A stretch of DNA of 64,000 bases from Akebia trifoliata. Its lineage: Eukaryota > Streptophyta > Magnoliopsida > Ranunculales > Lardizabalaceae. This document shows positions 47,721-58,410 of this stretch, in pieces. The DNA lies in NCBI GenBank assembly GCA_017979445.1, contig CM030706.1, positions 11,332,967-11,396,966 on the forward strand, in the 5' to 3' direction. Numbering within the stretch: the stretch's first letter is position 1; the number at the start of each line of letters is the position of its first letter. A model generated the notes under the pieces. The model did not search any database. It saw only the letters and a program-made list of their open reading frames with translations, and had not been told where the DNA came from. Position numbers and translations under genes: made by a program.

Positions 47721-48749
47721 TATTTTCTCTATCTCCTCCTTTTGGTAATATGGATACCTGGGAGGTGGCAACCCTTTTGGTTCAACAAACACCCCTCTGA
47801 ATCTGTCCAAAAGTTGCTGTACTGCTCCCGGAATTCTAAGACTGAGACTTGTAGCATTTCCTTCCATAATTTGCAGCCATATTCCTTTTGTTGTTCCCTT
47901 CTTGAGGTCGCCAATGTCGTCTTCCTCAGTCACATTTATTGCTGGTCTCTTGATTCCCTACAACTCTACAGCTTTTTCATCACACTGGAACCGCATAGTT
48001 AGATCGAAAAAATTCCATAAAACTTACCCCAATCGTCTTAGCCAATCAACACCCAAAACTAAGTCACAACCCCCAAGAGTCAACACATATAAATTAGCCT
48101 TACATGTGTAATCCTGTAGTTTCAAAGGAACTGCCTTACAGTAACCAAGGCAAGGAAGAGTGGCACCATTAGCCACCTGAACTGTTAAGTGACTCTCTTC
48201 CCTTTACATATTGGCCTTCCTTGCTACATTTGGATCTATAAAACTATGAGTGCTTCCTGTGTCAATCAAGACCAAGACTTGGTGGTGATTAAGTTCTGCA
48301 AACAATCTTATAGTTTTAGGGGCTAAAGATCCAGCAATAGCATGCAAGGTGATTCCTAACAACGCACCCACTTCCTTGTCATTAGTTTCTATCACAGCCA
48401 AAGTACCTTCCTCATTTTCTGGTTCCTCGGTTTCCTTTCCCTCTCCCTCCATTCCTTCTAAAATGTAAATCCTAGGTTTGGTACATTTACGTCTGACATG
48501 GTACTTCTCATCACAAAACCAACATAAACCTTTTTCCTTCTGTTCTTGCATTTGGGTAGGAGAAAGTCTTTTGATGGGAAAGTTGGTTTTTCTGGGGTAA
48601 TTAATGGTTTGAGGTCTCGGCTTGGGTCTATTTGGAGGTGCTGGAAGTCTCAAAATAGGGGTTGGTACAGGCAATCTAGGATGGTTGTTTAGGTTGGCGT
48701 TTTGGTAGTTTTGGAATTTGTTTGGATTTGACCTTACACGCCTAAACAC
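47721..48749 (-). pseudogene. Chromovirus zinc knuckle and protease
   Basis: A CCHC knuckle, CWFCDEKYHVRRKC, ends gag. The protease has VLVLIDTGSTHSF with the catalytic Asp in DTG. Its rest runs through VANGATLPCLGYCKAVPLKL and CDLVLGVDWLRRLG to about 48,010, with stops. The linker to RT (47,673-47,933) contains LLDRFRGVFVEPKGLPP, typical of chromoviruses. Confidence 0.88.
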
Positions 48750-49438
48750 TTCTTTCTTCTATAACCTAGCCAAACCGAAGGCTGCTGAAAGTGTAGATGG
48801 CTTAAACATGGTGACAGTGATCCTCTAATCATCCCTAAGGCCAATGAGAAAGGTATTAATTCGAAACTCTCAGATAATCCAGTTATTTTATTAGATAGCA
48901 TTTCAAATTGTGTTTGATATGCTTCTACAGTCCCATTTTGCCTTAATTTAGTAAATTCCCCTACAGGATCCTCATAGGCTGAGGGTCCAAATCTCACTTC
49001 TAAGGCTGCAATAAAATCATCCCAAGATTGGATTGGGCTGGACTCTTTTAACCAACTATACCATGATAGGGCCTTCCCTTCCATATGGAAAAAAGTTATT
49101 TGAAGCCTTTGGTCATTGGGTGTTTTGTAATACTCAAAAAAATGTTGTGCCTTTTGAATCCATTCATCCTAATCAGTACCATCAAATTTAGGAAAATCCA
49201 ACCTTAAGGACCTAACTTGAATTCCCCCATTTCCCTCAAATAAAGGATTGTTACTGACCTTAGAATTGGAAGAACCTTCCCCAGAATTGTGATGTGTTGC
49301 GGTTAACATCTCTATCTGTTTAAGTACTGCGGCTAACATCTCCTTCTATCGTTCTTGTTCTTCACGCAGGTGGGTGTTCTCATCTTTTAATGCTGCCAAA
49401 GCTTCACTCATCTGCGCATGCCTAGTACCTTCAGCCAT
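48734..49438 (-). pseudogene. Chromovirus Gag, capsid part
   Basis: The likely start is at 49,438 (MAEGTRHAQMSEALAALKDE), 14 bp after the primer site. Internal TAG codons occur in Glu/Gln-rich (…EEQERstopKE) and FPKFDGTDstopDEWIQKAQ contexts. The capsid domain follows: MEGKALSWYSWLKES, WDDFIAALEVRFGPSAYED, GTVEAYQTQFEMLSNKI. A frameshift near 48,770 leads into the zinc-knuckle frame. Confidence 0.88.
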
Positions 49439-49452
49439 TGTCGTAGAACCAA

Positions 49453-49466
49453 GGCTCTGATACCAT
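49453..49466 (-). other. Chromovirus primer-binding site (tRNA-iMet)
   Basis: The minus strand reads TGGTATCAGAGCC, complementary to the 3' end of plant initiator tRNA-Met, one base after the LTR end. A typical site in plant LTR elements. Confidence 0.9.
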
Positions 49467-49873
49467 TGTTGTATCTGTAAAATTATGTACTCAAAATGAC
49501 AGAATTGTTTTATGGTAATTCGTGGTTACCAGGCCTCCTTCTCAGAATCTGTAATTGAATAAATGCTTCTCCCTTTTGATTGAATAATAGCAAACTTAAA
49601 TAGGCCAGGTGATAACTGACCATTACACACATGGGCATAGCCCATTAACTAGGAAGTTAAATAATTGACCCAACAAACTCGTATAATTTAACTGACCCAT
49701 AACTAACCCAACTGACTCATACCATTACAGAAACAAACTACCTAACAAAGGGACCACGTGGCCTATTACATATGATCAAATAAAGGACTCAAAGACTTAA
49801 AATAAAACAACATAGTTGGAAACAACCAAACAATGAATCAAATAATCTGGACTTCAAATTCTAGCTCATAACA
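49467..49873 (-). mobile_element. Chromovirus 5' LTR
   Basis: 407 bp, TGTTGTATCT...GCTCATAACA on the plus strand; TAGAT follows at 49,874. Confidence 0.95.
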
Positions 49874-50264
49874 TAGATGAGTTCTAAACTCTTCCTTTTA
49901 CTAGTTCTTTCACAATTATTATTTTTCCTTTAACATGCAAACTTAACTTGTAGAAGCCCTCTTTTTGTTAACTTTGACCTTTCTGGTTCAGGACATGAGT
50001 GCAGATATATATTCTTCATTACGAAAAGCATAGAGAGAATCACGAATACATGGAGACTGGTTCAGGTTTTACAATCTCTCATTTTTCTAGGGTAGACATG
50101 GACTTGATAGTTTGCTCAATATCTAGGGTAGACATGGACTTGACTTGATAATATGTTGGGGCTCTGGTGCTGTAGTGATTTATTATTTTGTTTGTAATTG
50201 AAGTTTTCTCTTTCCTTCACATATTTATAGATTTTCACAGTGATGTTTTCTTGGATATCTCCAG

Positions 50265-50405
50265 ATTCGAAAAATGGACCTTGAAGCAAGAAGTTTGTAG
50301 CCAAGTGTTAAGGCTATGCTTCTTGCTAAGTTAAGGTAGTATAAATCTGATCTGAACAATTTAAAAAGTGAAGTTAAAAAGATGACATCAGCTAATGCTA
50401 ATCAG
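50265..50405 (+). pseudogene. VTI1-type v-SNARE exon fragment
   Basis: VTI proteins are SNAREs for vesicle fusion at Golgi, endosome and vacuole. This 141-bp piece is bounded by an acceptor (TCTCCAG|ATTCG) and donor (AATCAG|GTTGC) and keeps phase. It encodes IRKMDLEARSL-stop-PSVKAMLLAKLR, then stop-YKSDLNNLKSEVKKMTSANANQ. This matches the Vti1 N-terminal helical domain, with stops in the places of Gln and Glu. The SNARE motif exon was not found downstream. A weak trace of an earlier exon may lie near 49,990-50,030. Probably captured by the CACTA-like element. Confidence 0.85.
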
Positions 50406-50556
50406 GTTGCAAGAATTATGTAGACTTTCATATACTATTACTTTTTTGCGTTTTACACCAAGTCAACGCAATCGTTATGTCTATGCAAAAGATGAATTAT
50501 TCTAAGTTCTGAGTTCTTTGCCTTGATATGTTATTCGTATGTTCCTTTTAATGTAG

Positions 50557-50683
50557 CTTAAGCGATCGAAAACTTGTAGAGAATGAAGATGAGCTTGTAG
50601 TTATGGTGGTTCCAGATTATCATATGTTGGATTATGTTGAGAGAATTGCAACTAATCTCTCAGATGATTCGGGACATTCTTAA
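50557..50683 (+). pseudogene. Unidentified exon-like fragment
   Basis: After an acceptor-like TTTTAATGTAG the frame reads SDRKLVENEDELVVMVVPDY and HMLDYVERIATNLSDDS before a stop. The composition and hydrophobic pattern look like a real protein exon. It faintly recalls DUF1995-type plastid proteins, which I could not confirm. It is not part of VTI1, so it probably comes from another gene. Confidence 0.4.
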
Positions 50684-51947
50684 ATAAATTTTCCCAAGAA
50701 AGTCTCCAGTCTTACAAATTCTAATTGCGTGGTTAGGTCTTAAAACTCAAATTTTTATTTTTAATTCAAATTCAAGTAGTGAGGTGTAGTAATATATTGC
50801 ATTTACTTATCAAAAAGGGAAAAAAAAAAGAAATTCAAGGAGTGAGTTGGGATATTGCTTGAATTGTGAGAAGAGTCTTTATGACACACCATTAGAAACT
50901 ACAGAACTCATATGTCTTTTCTGATAAATGAATGTTTAGATTATTTGCAAATCTTCATAACCTTTGTTACTTTGTGGTTTGTAAACATCTTAAACCTCAC
51001 TTATTTTGATGAATGAGTTGTATGCAAATGCAAATGGAACTTGGTTAGATCATACTGATGTTGATGCACAGGGCATACTTGCACACACATACAAACATAC
51101 AAGTCAAAGGTACAATAGAATATTGCTGACTCTCCCAAATCCTGGCAATCATGGAATGGTTTACTTCCAAAATTAGTTATCTTCCTACCAGGAATCTATT
51201 AGATTCCCTTTCCATGGTAAACATGCATGTTACACTTAAATGTTATCTGATTTACATAATGTTTAGATTAAAAACAATTGACCTATATATGTTTGTGAGA
51301 GACATGTCCCTGTACATGTTTTCTTGTACAGTTTTTGGGATAGGGACAATGTTTTCCTTACATTACATTCCTTATTATTTTGTTATTAGCCAAGGCCTTT
51401 CATTATGTGGAACCCATGTCTTGTTAGTGAAGATGTAGGAGTTGTATTCAATGTTATGAAACTACGGCGATACTTTTTAAGGTACACTTTTCTTTGCATA
51501 ATGCACTTTTCCCTTTTTTAGTAAGTCTTGAGTATATTAGAGAGCCGAGATACAAAAAAAATTATCACGGGCTCTCAGGTTGAGAATTTGAAATACCAAC
51601 ATGGGAGAATAAGAGTAAATACAAGAACAATACCCTCCCTATGCAAAGGAAAGAAAACAAAGAATACTAGCCTACCCCATGTACAAGATCATGTCTTCAA
51701 AAAGTAACAACTTGGACATATACATGGTCCCTCAATGTTGAGGTTTGCAATCTGAATATCATTCTCTTAGACTCCAAACACTTGCCCATTCCTTTCCTTC
51801 CATAGGCTTCAAACAATCGCACAGGGAATAAATCTCAAAATCAATGGAAAATGTTGTCTGAGGTGCTGGAATCGAACGTGACTTGAGTGGAATTATCCAT
51901 GGGGTGGAAGAGTTGTGTGAAGAAGTCAGTGCATGGATAAGAGGTTA
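50684..51947. other. CACTA interior without recognised genes
   Basis: A 95-codon plus-strand frame at 51,151-51,438 is hydrophobic and Met/Tyr/Leu-rich but matches nothing I know. No repeat or RNA gene seen. Confidence 0.4.
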
Positions 51948-52236
51948 CACAATGCGAAAAAAACCTAAATTTGATAGCCTTGGGCTGTCAAATTTCATAA
52001 AATTCGATAGACCAAGAGTTCGAATTAGCGTTGAATTTTTCATTGTCAAATTTTGTTTTTTGATGGGTTGTAACTATCAAATTAATGAAGGATGGTAAAA
52101 TTCGATAGCTCTAAGCGGTCAAATCTGGGAGAATCAAGAATTTCGACGGTCCTAAACTGTCAAAATTTTGTTTCTAAAATTCATGGGTCTTGGCCCGTCA
52201 ATTTTTTCGGTCGAATTTTCCAGTTTTCACGTAGTG
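51948..52236. mobile_element. Small CACTA-like MITE, copy 1 (289 bp)
   Basis: Left end CACAATGCGAAAAAAACC; reverse complement of the right end CACTACGTGAAAACTGG. Inside, short motifs of the type AATTTGATAG and its complement with (G)GTC(T/C)..GGC(T/C)GTCAAA recur in both directions. Flanks are TTA and TAA, near but not identical. A second copy lies at 61,985-62,127. Confidence 0.6.
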
Positions 52237-52840
52237 TAAGTTGAGTACTTTTGAGGGCATCTTTGGGATGTCATGAAGATTAACTTAGAAAAATTCTTGA
52301 GAATGTATAAAAAAACCATGGGGAAGTGTAAAGGGATGTGAGGGGAAGGATAATAAGGGAAAGTAGAGAGAACCAATAGTTGGAGGTCCCTAAATCAACT
52401 AAGTATGATTATTTGCACAATCTACTCAATTGTTTAGAGTTGATCAGTCAGAAATAAAAATCCATGGTTACCTAACTCAGTTGTGAGGATAGGAACATGA
52501 GTTTTCACCGAATTTCTCATTTCAAAAGGAGCTGCAAGAACATTTCTAGGCTTCATGTGGGAGTTTTGACAGTTAAAAAAAAAGAGGACAATATTAGAAA
52601 TAAAGTGGTTCAATATTATTAGGTTTTAAATATGAAGACTCCAACAATGCAGGAATAATGCTGAATGGGTTGGATGTCGATAGTATCAATGTGACTCAAA
52701 AAGATATGCCCGAGCAATTCATTACCTATGAAGTCAAAAATTGAATTGAGAGATGTGAAGGGAAAAATTCAGTAAAAGGCTACTTCATGAAAATGGTCAG
52801 GGAGTTTCAGGAGGAGGGATCGTAGGCATGTGGTTTGAAT
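52237..52840. other. CACTA interior without recognised genes
   Basis: No domain recognised; ordinary AT-rich DNA between the MITE and the LINE fragment. Confidence 0.4.
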
Positions 52841-52849
52841 TGCAATTTA

Positions 52850-53480
52850 TTCTAATTAGTGAAAAGTTAACGAGTTTTTTCATGATCCCTAGGGTCTTAG
52901 ACAGAAGGACCCATTGTCTCCAATCTTATTGATAGCACATGCATGAGTATGATCACCTTGAGGCTTTTGAGACAATGGATCATAGAAAGCTTTTCATTCG
53001 TGAGAAGCGGTCTTCTCCTGTCACACCTTTAGTTCATGGATGATACTTTTTTTTTTCTCAAGACATCGATGATGCAAAGCAGACATCTTAGGGTGTATTA
53101 AAAATGCATCGAAATGGTATCTGATCTTTGTATCAACCTAACCAAGAGTGAGATTTTTAGAGTAGGGGGTAGTATAGAATATATATGTGATTGTCGGGTA
53201 TTTGGGCTGTAATATTGTTAGTTGCATACCTACATTCTAGTTGGGACTGCTGCTAAGAGCTTCATGTAGAACAAAAGGGATATGGAACCTAATCATTGAA
53301 AGATTTGGGAGATGTTTTGCTTTGTGGAATATTATAAGATCTAAAGTGGGTAAGCGAACCTTGGTAAAGATTATTCTTTCCAACCATCCAATTTATTATT
53401 CATCTTCGTTATTAATGCCGGCTTGCATTGCTATGATGGGTTTAGGGTGCTGTTTAGCATGCTTAAGAGAAACTCTTGGT
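52850..53480 (+). pseudogene. LINE (L1-type) reverse transcriptase fragment
   Basis: In pieces: SLGS..TEGPIVSNL (usual RQGDPLSPxL), SFVRSGLLLSHL, FMDDTFFFSQDIDDAKQT (the FADD box as FMDD), then GLLLRASCRTKGIWNLIIER and KVGKRTLVKIILSNHPIYY, the conserved region past the catalytic box. Stops and frame changes. It ends just before the RING-ligase fragment. Confidence 0.8.
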
Positions 53481-53488
53481 GCATAGGA

Positions 53489-53975
53489 AGAACACATAGT
53501 AAAGGGAGTGAGGGAGATGAAGGAGAGGCACATGTCTTCTTTTCTTAATGGCATAGAAAAAGGAGTGGGCAAGAAGCTACAAGATAAAGATATAGAGATA
53601 GAGAACATAAACCGTAAAAACAAGGAATTGGTCGAGAAAATAAAGCAAGAAACTATGGAAGCCCAGTCTTGGCACTATAGAGTCAAGTACAATGAGTCGG
53701 TAGTAAATGTTTCGAAGAACAACCTCAAGCAGGCCATTGCACAGGATGCTGACCAAGCAAAGGAATGATGCGGGGATAACGAAGTGGACGACGCAGCTTC
53801 TTATATTGATCCGAACAACCATCTGAGCATCATCTTGAGTAGATCCAGGAATCCCAGCAAGGGAAGGAAGATGGCTTGCAGGGCATGCAAGTGTAAAGAG
53901 GTTTCTATCATTTTGCTTCCTCGTAGGCACCTATGCTTGTGTAATGATTGTGAACGGTTTATTGATGCATTGTAA
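53489..53975 (+). pseudogene. BOI/BRG-type RING E3 ligase fragment (SBP1 family)
   Basis: BOI-like ligases attach ubiquitin and act in cell-death and stress control. The frame reads KGVREMKERHMSSFLNGIEK, then a coiled-coil part with IENINRKNKELVEKIKQET, WHYRVKYNESVVN and LKQAIAQDADQAKE, a TGA stop where the family has Gly, then CGDNEVDDAASYIDPNN and the RING start CRACKCKEVSIILLPRRHLC and LCNDCE. One RING Cys before HLCLC is Arg, and the last CPxC pair is lost at the truncated end. Continuous without introns over this stretch. Probably captured by the CACTA-like element. Confidence 0.85.
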
Positions 53976-54085
53976 GTTTGGATTTGTAAATTATGACTCA
54001 TTGTAACTTTTTTTTGTATTAATTAATGTTATAGAGAACCTTAATGTTCTCTATTTGGGTCTATTTTGACCGCAAGAAATAGGTG

Positions 54086-54466
54086 TCTAGAAAAGAAAAT
54101 TAAAAATTAATTTATTTTTTAAAGTTTAGATATCGGTTTATGACCACTTAATATATTGGTTTGTAACCGATGCCTAAAGTCTCAGACTTAGGACATCAAT
54201 CTTATAGACGTCAGATTTTAAATCGATGTCTAAAGGTATTTTTGTGTGTTAGTGCATTCCGTTTTATAATGCAGATTTGGAATGGATTTTAGTCTCTCCA
54301 AGTTTTGACTTTTGGAATGATTTTTAGCCATTCCAAATATTGAGATCTAGAATAGCTTCCAGCCATTTAAATTCATTAACGACACCTCGATCAGAGACTG
54401 TCAACCGTTTCAGACTGGCTTAGGAACAGTTATAAACCGTTGCCAATTGCCATTTTTGTTGTATTG
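54086..54466 (-). repeat. CACTA subterminal region with a second internal end
   Basis: Short motifs CGGTTT(A/G)T, GAT(A/G)TC(T/A)AAAG and GACATC recur in both orientations up to 54,252, which ends TGTGTGTTAGTG like a CACTA terminus. From 54,253 the motifs change to ATTCC(A/G) and AACCGTT types up to the end at 54,466. This suggests two CACTA-like ends one behind the other. Confidence 0.5.
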
Positions 54467-54494
54467 AGGATTAGGGTTTTGTATTTATATATAT

Positions 54495-55945
54495 ATGTCA
54501 CAATGTGTATTGTAGATGAAATATGAGCAGTTTGAATGATGCTGTTTTGAAGCTTCTCACGAATGATATGACAATCGATCACAATGTGCTTGGTACGTTT
54601 GTGGAAGACTAGATTATCCGCAATGTGTAATGCAACCTTTTTAACACAAAATAAGGAGATCGGTTCGGGGTGAGAAATATTGAAATCACGTAAGAGGTAG
54701 AGTATCTATGTGACTTCACAACAATTGGTAGCCATCGTACGGTATTCAGCTTCAGTTGATGATCGAGAGACCGTGTTCTATTTCTTGGACTTCTAAGAAA
54801 TGGGCGATATTCCAAGCATGACGCAATAGCTAGTAACTGAGTGACGAGAATCTTTAAAACTTCCCTAATCAAAATCTCAAAAGGCATGCAGTTGAAGAGA
54901 ACTAATAGACAATAAGATAATGCCTTGACTTGGAGATTGCTTAAGATAATGATGCAAATGATGAGCGTCATTAAGGTGTGGTTGTTTTGGTTAAGCAATG
55001 AATCTTCTTAGGAGTTGAACAGAAAAGGCAATGTCAGGTCGTATGAAGTAAGATAAAGCAAACGACTAATGAGGCAACAGTAGTTGGAAGGATCTCGCAC
55101 AATTTCACCATCTTTTTATGTTAGATTAAGATTTTGTTACATGGGACAAGTAACCGGCCATGAAGCAAGAAAGCCAGTGTCTTCTAAAATTTTAAGGGCA
55201 TACTTATGTTGAGACAAATAAATACCATTCTTAGAATGAGCCACTTCTAGTCCCAAAAAGTACTTGAGATGGCTGAGATCCTTCAATTTAAAACAATTTT
55301 GAAGAATGGTTTTGAGCGAAGTAATGGTGGAAAGATCATTGCCGGTGACAATGATGTCATCCACATAAACAAGCACAGTAGTAAATGTAGAACCAGAAGA
55401 TCGAATGAAAAAAGAGTGGTCAACCTTGGATTGTAGAAAACTAGTATCAAGCAGCTGAAAATTTGGTGAACCATTGGCGAGAAGTTTGCTTTAACCCATA
55501 CAATGATTTGTTCAATTTGCATGCCAAGTCTCCCCCTTTCAAGCAAAACCAGGAGGAAGTTGCATATAACTTTCTCTGCTAAGTCTCCATGAAGAAAAGC
55601 ATTGTTAACATTCAATTGAGGTAGATGCCAATGTTCAATCGCAGCAATAGCCATAATAGTACACGTACAATTTTTAGTTTAGCAACAGGAGAAAAAGTGT
55701 CATGGTAGTCTAAACCCTCTTGTTGGCTATATCCTTTAGCAACCAAGCGGGTTTTGTACCTTTCAAAAGAACCATCAGAATCTTGTAGACCCATTTACAA
55801 CCAATGGGCTGCTTATTGGGAGGAATTGAAGTGAGGGTCTTAATATTGTTGGCCTCAAGAGCACTGATCCCATTAGCCATAGCCTCACTCCATTTAGGAT
55901 CAGTGATAGCTCGTCGAAAGGATTTAGGTGCTGCCTTATTTTATC
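54495..55945 (-). pseudogene. Copia-type RT and RNase H
   Basis: From right to left: AAPKSFRRAITDPKWSEAM and [65 protein letters not shown], then MLVYVDDIIVTGNDL (catalytic YVDD intact) and HLKYFLGLEVAHSKNGIYL. The RNase H end with HIADNLVFHKRTKHIVIDCH and IREKLQ lies at about 54,640-54,510. Stops and frameshifts throughout. No 3' LTR was found; the CACTA-like terminus follows at 54,466. Confidence 0.9.
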
Positions 55946-56225
55946 ATGATGTTGGTACTCAACTGAGACTTTCGATGCTCCACAAGTACAATTAAGAAGA
56001 GGATTTAAGGCATAAAATTCATCCCAATATCCCTTTGAGATCATTCCATGCCTCATATGTAATCTCAGCGCTAGAAGCTAGTCCCTTAGAGATAGAGTTG
56101 AGGATCGAAGAATTGATCATATTGTTGCAGCGTGTCCAGTGAAAAAGTTTAGGATAATTCTGATCAATCGTCTTGGTAATGGAGCCATCAATAAATCCAA
56201 GTTTGTCTTTAGCGCTGAGAGCCAT
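55940..56225 (-). pseudogene. Copia-type Gag, joined directly to RT by a deletion
   Basis: MALSAKDKLGFIDGSITK, HWTRCNNMINSSILNSISK and TYEAWNDLKG are from the Copia gag start; KGYWDEFYALNPLLNCTCG continues. At about 55,940 it changes straight into the RT start, so the gag end, zinc knuckle, protease and integrase are missing. Confidence 0.85.
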
Positions 56226-56477
56226 GACTTTTGCTCTATTCTAGGTAGAGTAATTTTTGCTGCTTATGGTTGAGAAACAATCATAGTGCCGGGGTTGTGA
56301 CTGTGGTGCATGTGAAATGGTCGTCATATTAAGAGCAATGGGCAGAAGATAATTCAAGAAGTGATTGAGAAGGCAATCACGAGCATCGATGGAATGATCG
56401 ATGAAGAAATTGCAGACACTTAATCAATGAATGCTAAGCATCTGTTTTCCTGTGTTTAGGAATGCTAGAGCGAGGCT

Positions 56478-56489
56478 GCTCTGATACCA
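56478..56489 (-). other. Copia primer-binding site (tRNA-iMet)
   Basis: TGGTATCAGAGC on the minus strand, upstream of gag. Confidence 0.85.
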
Positions 56490-56490
56490 T

Positions 56491-56780
56491 AATAAATCTT
56501 TGAATAGATTTAAACTTTTTGTTATTTGAAAAGATTTTGTATATGATGTCTTCATACAAAGATTGCATAATGTATCTTGGGGATCTTAGCTAAGAAGAAA
56601 GAAAAACAAAAATGATCTTGTAGAGATTTCTAGAGATTTGAAGGGATCCGTACAAGATATACAAGTTGTGCAGATCTGTAGAGATAAGATATACTGTAAA
56701 AATGAAAGAAAAACAAAAATGATCTTGTTTAGGACTGCTTAGGTAATTTTGGCTTTTTTTTGGATTTTACACGAGATTAC
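56491..56780 (-). mobile_element. Probable Copia 5' LTR
   Basis: Extends from next to the primer site to GAGATTACA, which would give TGTAATCTCG as the LTR start on the minus strand. A 25-bp phrase (GAAAGAAAAACAAAAATGAT, then CTTGT) is repeated at about 56,600 and 56,705. No second copy was found, so the borders are estimates. Confidence 0.4.
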
Positions 56781-58401
56781 ATTCTGTATGATGGTGATGA
56801 TGATTAGTACCTTCTATTCTTAAATCGGCAAATTGAGTTGTTCAAGGGATAGGATGAGATATCATTTGCTCTATGTGTTGTGAATGGCTGCTGTCCAACA
56901 AACATGCCACAATACTTACAATTTGTTTCGGGAATTCTATATCCTTCGTGCACATTGCGATCAATCTCTGTCCAGCTAACATGCCACTGTATGGCATTTC
57001 TTATCTCAGAAATAAGTTCAGCTGGATTCTCTTATCAATCTGAACATTAGGGGAATGGTCTAGGAAACATGTCTGTACTTTTAGCTTTTCTGGAGGAGAG
57101 AGAGAGAGGAACCAATTCCGGCATTACAGATTTTCTTTGTCTAAAGGTCTTGGTTGATAATGGAAGAGAGAGAGAGAGAGAACCAATTCCGGCATTTTAG
57201 CTTTTCTGTCTAAAGGGATGATAGATACATGATCGATGAAGAAAAGATTTCAATATTATAAATTAGGGTGAGAGAGGGGTTATTATTATTTTTTTTTTTT
57301 TCTGAAATTATCTTTTATTTTTATTTTTATCGTATTTAGAAATGATTAGGAAATTTGAAGATTTTAATAGAGTGAAAAGGAAGGCTGAAAAGAACATAGA
57401 TTACATGATTTCAAACAGATTAAATGCAAAAACAATATTCTTTTAGCCAACCTCAAATTAATGGGTAAGACTTTGACGACAATATTCCCTTATTATCATA
57501 AAAAAGGATAACATTAACTAAACTATTAACATTTGATTACTAAAGGATTTAATAAAAAATAATTATTTTAATTCGGTTCACCACGATCGGTAGAACCATT
57601 GGTGAAAAAAATACTTGATCATGATGTTTTTCAGGGAGAAGCATGCTATTGATTACTCCTTGTGAATGCTTATGTTAACCAAATCAAAGGAATTAGCTCA
57701 AGGTGATGTGGAAGTCTCTATCCATGTAACCTTGACATTTATGAATGGTATTGTAATGGGGATTAGGCCTCAGCTTTGATTTGATAACTTTTGAATGGGT
57801 TAAGAGCCCTGCCTTTCCTGGGTCATATGATTCGAATTCAAGCCTGCTAAGCTTGATTTCAGTATTTAATGGTTTTCATATCTTGATGTCACATGGTGAT
57901 CTTTAGTTTTTCGCATTTTATCTTAACTTTTTGTAATTTTTTGAATTTTTTTATCCAATTTACCCGTTTTACTCTTATAGATCTTGTCTACTAAGGTTAC
58001 CAAACCAGATTCTCATTCGGCCTTCTCCGTTAGGTTTTCTCTAATTGTAGTTTCCTTCCCTTTCAGAACAAAGCAGGAGAGATGATTTGGAGTCTTTTGA
58101 TTATGCACTTATATATTTTTTAAGAGGAAGGTTGAATATGCCACACATGCCCTATGGATCCTGTTCTTTGCATTATTTTCCTTTAATACAGGATTTTCCA
58201 GTTTGTTTGTGATTTCTCTTCCTTCACATTTTAATTCAACTTTGACGATTGCTGCTATCAGCCTTACCTGGCAAGGGTTGAAAGCTGGAACTAATTAAAA
58301 GGCAAAAGTATAATGTAATCAGTGAAAAGAAGATGCTTATACCCATAGAGGTATTGTCACTCACTAACTGCATTGATTTTTCTTAAGACAATAAGTCATG
58401 T
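56781..58401. other. No gene recognised
   Basis: Contains a duplicated block at about 57,090-57,205 (a GA run followed by AACCAATTCCGGCATT, twice) and AT-rich DNA. No convincing domain. Confidence 0.45.
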
Positions 58402-58410
58402 TTCATGAAT

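Larger units (their letters stand above)
44715..49873 (-). mobile_element. Reina-like chromovirus (Ty3/gypsy) with complete ends, TSD TAGAT
   Basis: 5,159 bp with two LTRs of 408 and 407 bp, TG...CA ends, TAGAT at 44,710-44,714 and 49,874-49,878, a tRNA-iMet primer-binding site and a polypurine tract. Minus-strand order is gag, protease, RT, RNase H, integrase, chromodomain. Short length, short LTRs and a chromodomain point to the Reina group. The LTRs differ at about 21 places (about 5%). Stops, frameshifts and a deletion in RT make it non-functional. Confidence 0.95.
43810..54466 (+). mobile_element. CACTA-like element carrying gene fragments, TSD AGG
   Basis: The left end TACTACAAAAAAATG and the reverse complement of the right end CAATACAACAAAAATGG are similar to CACTACAA-type termini, and AGG flanks both (43,807-43,809 and 54,467-54,469). 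Subterminal motifs GAACAG and AAACCGTT..TGCC occur at both ends. Inside are a chromovirus, a SNARE exon, a second exon-like piece, a MITE, a LINE fragment and a RING-ligase fragment. No transposase was recognised. A second CACTA-like end (…TGTGTTAGTG at 54,243-54,252) near the right end shows that the region may be compound. Strand is arbitrary. Confidence 0.5.

Noticed and set aside
51151..51438. 95-codon hydrophobic plus-strand ORF
   Set aside because: No recognisable motif, no splice or promoter context; kept only as a note in the region entry.
40437..54252. Pairing of the TACTACC end at 40,437 with the TTAGTG end at 54,252 as one large CACTA element
   Set aside because: Flanking triplets (TTG and CAT) do not match and the span crosses the better supported 43,810-54,466 element.
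56800..57060. Possible zinc-finger-like minus-strand stretch
   Set aside because: Scattered Cys and His without a consistent frame or spacing.
57715..57780. Short resemblance to a CoA-hydratase phrase (FMNGIVMGI)
   Set aside because: Too few residues and no continuation on either side.
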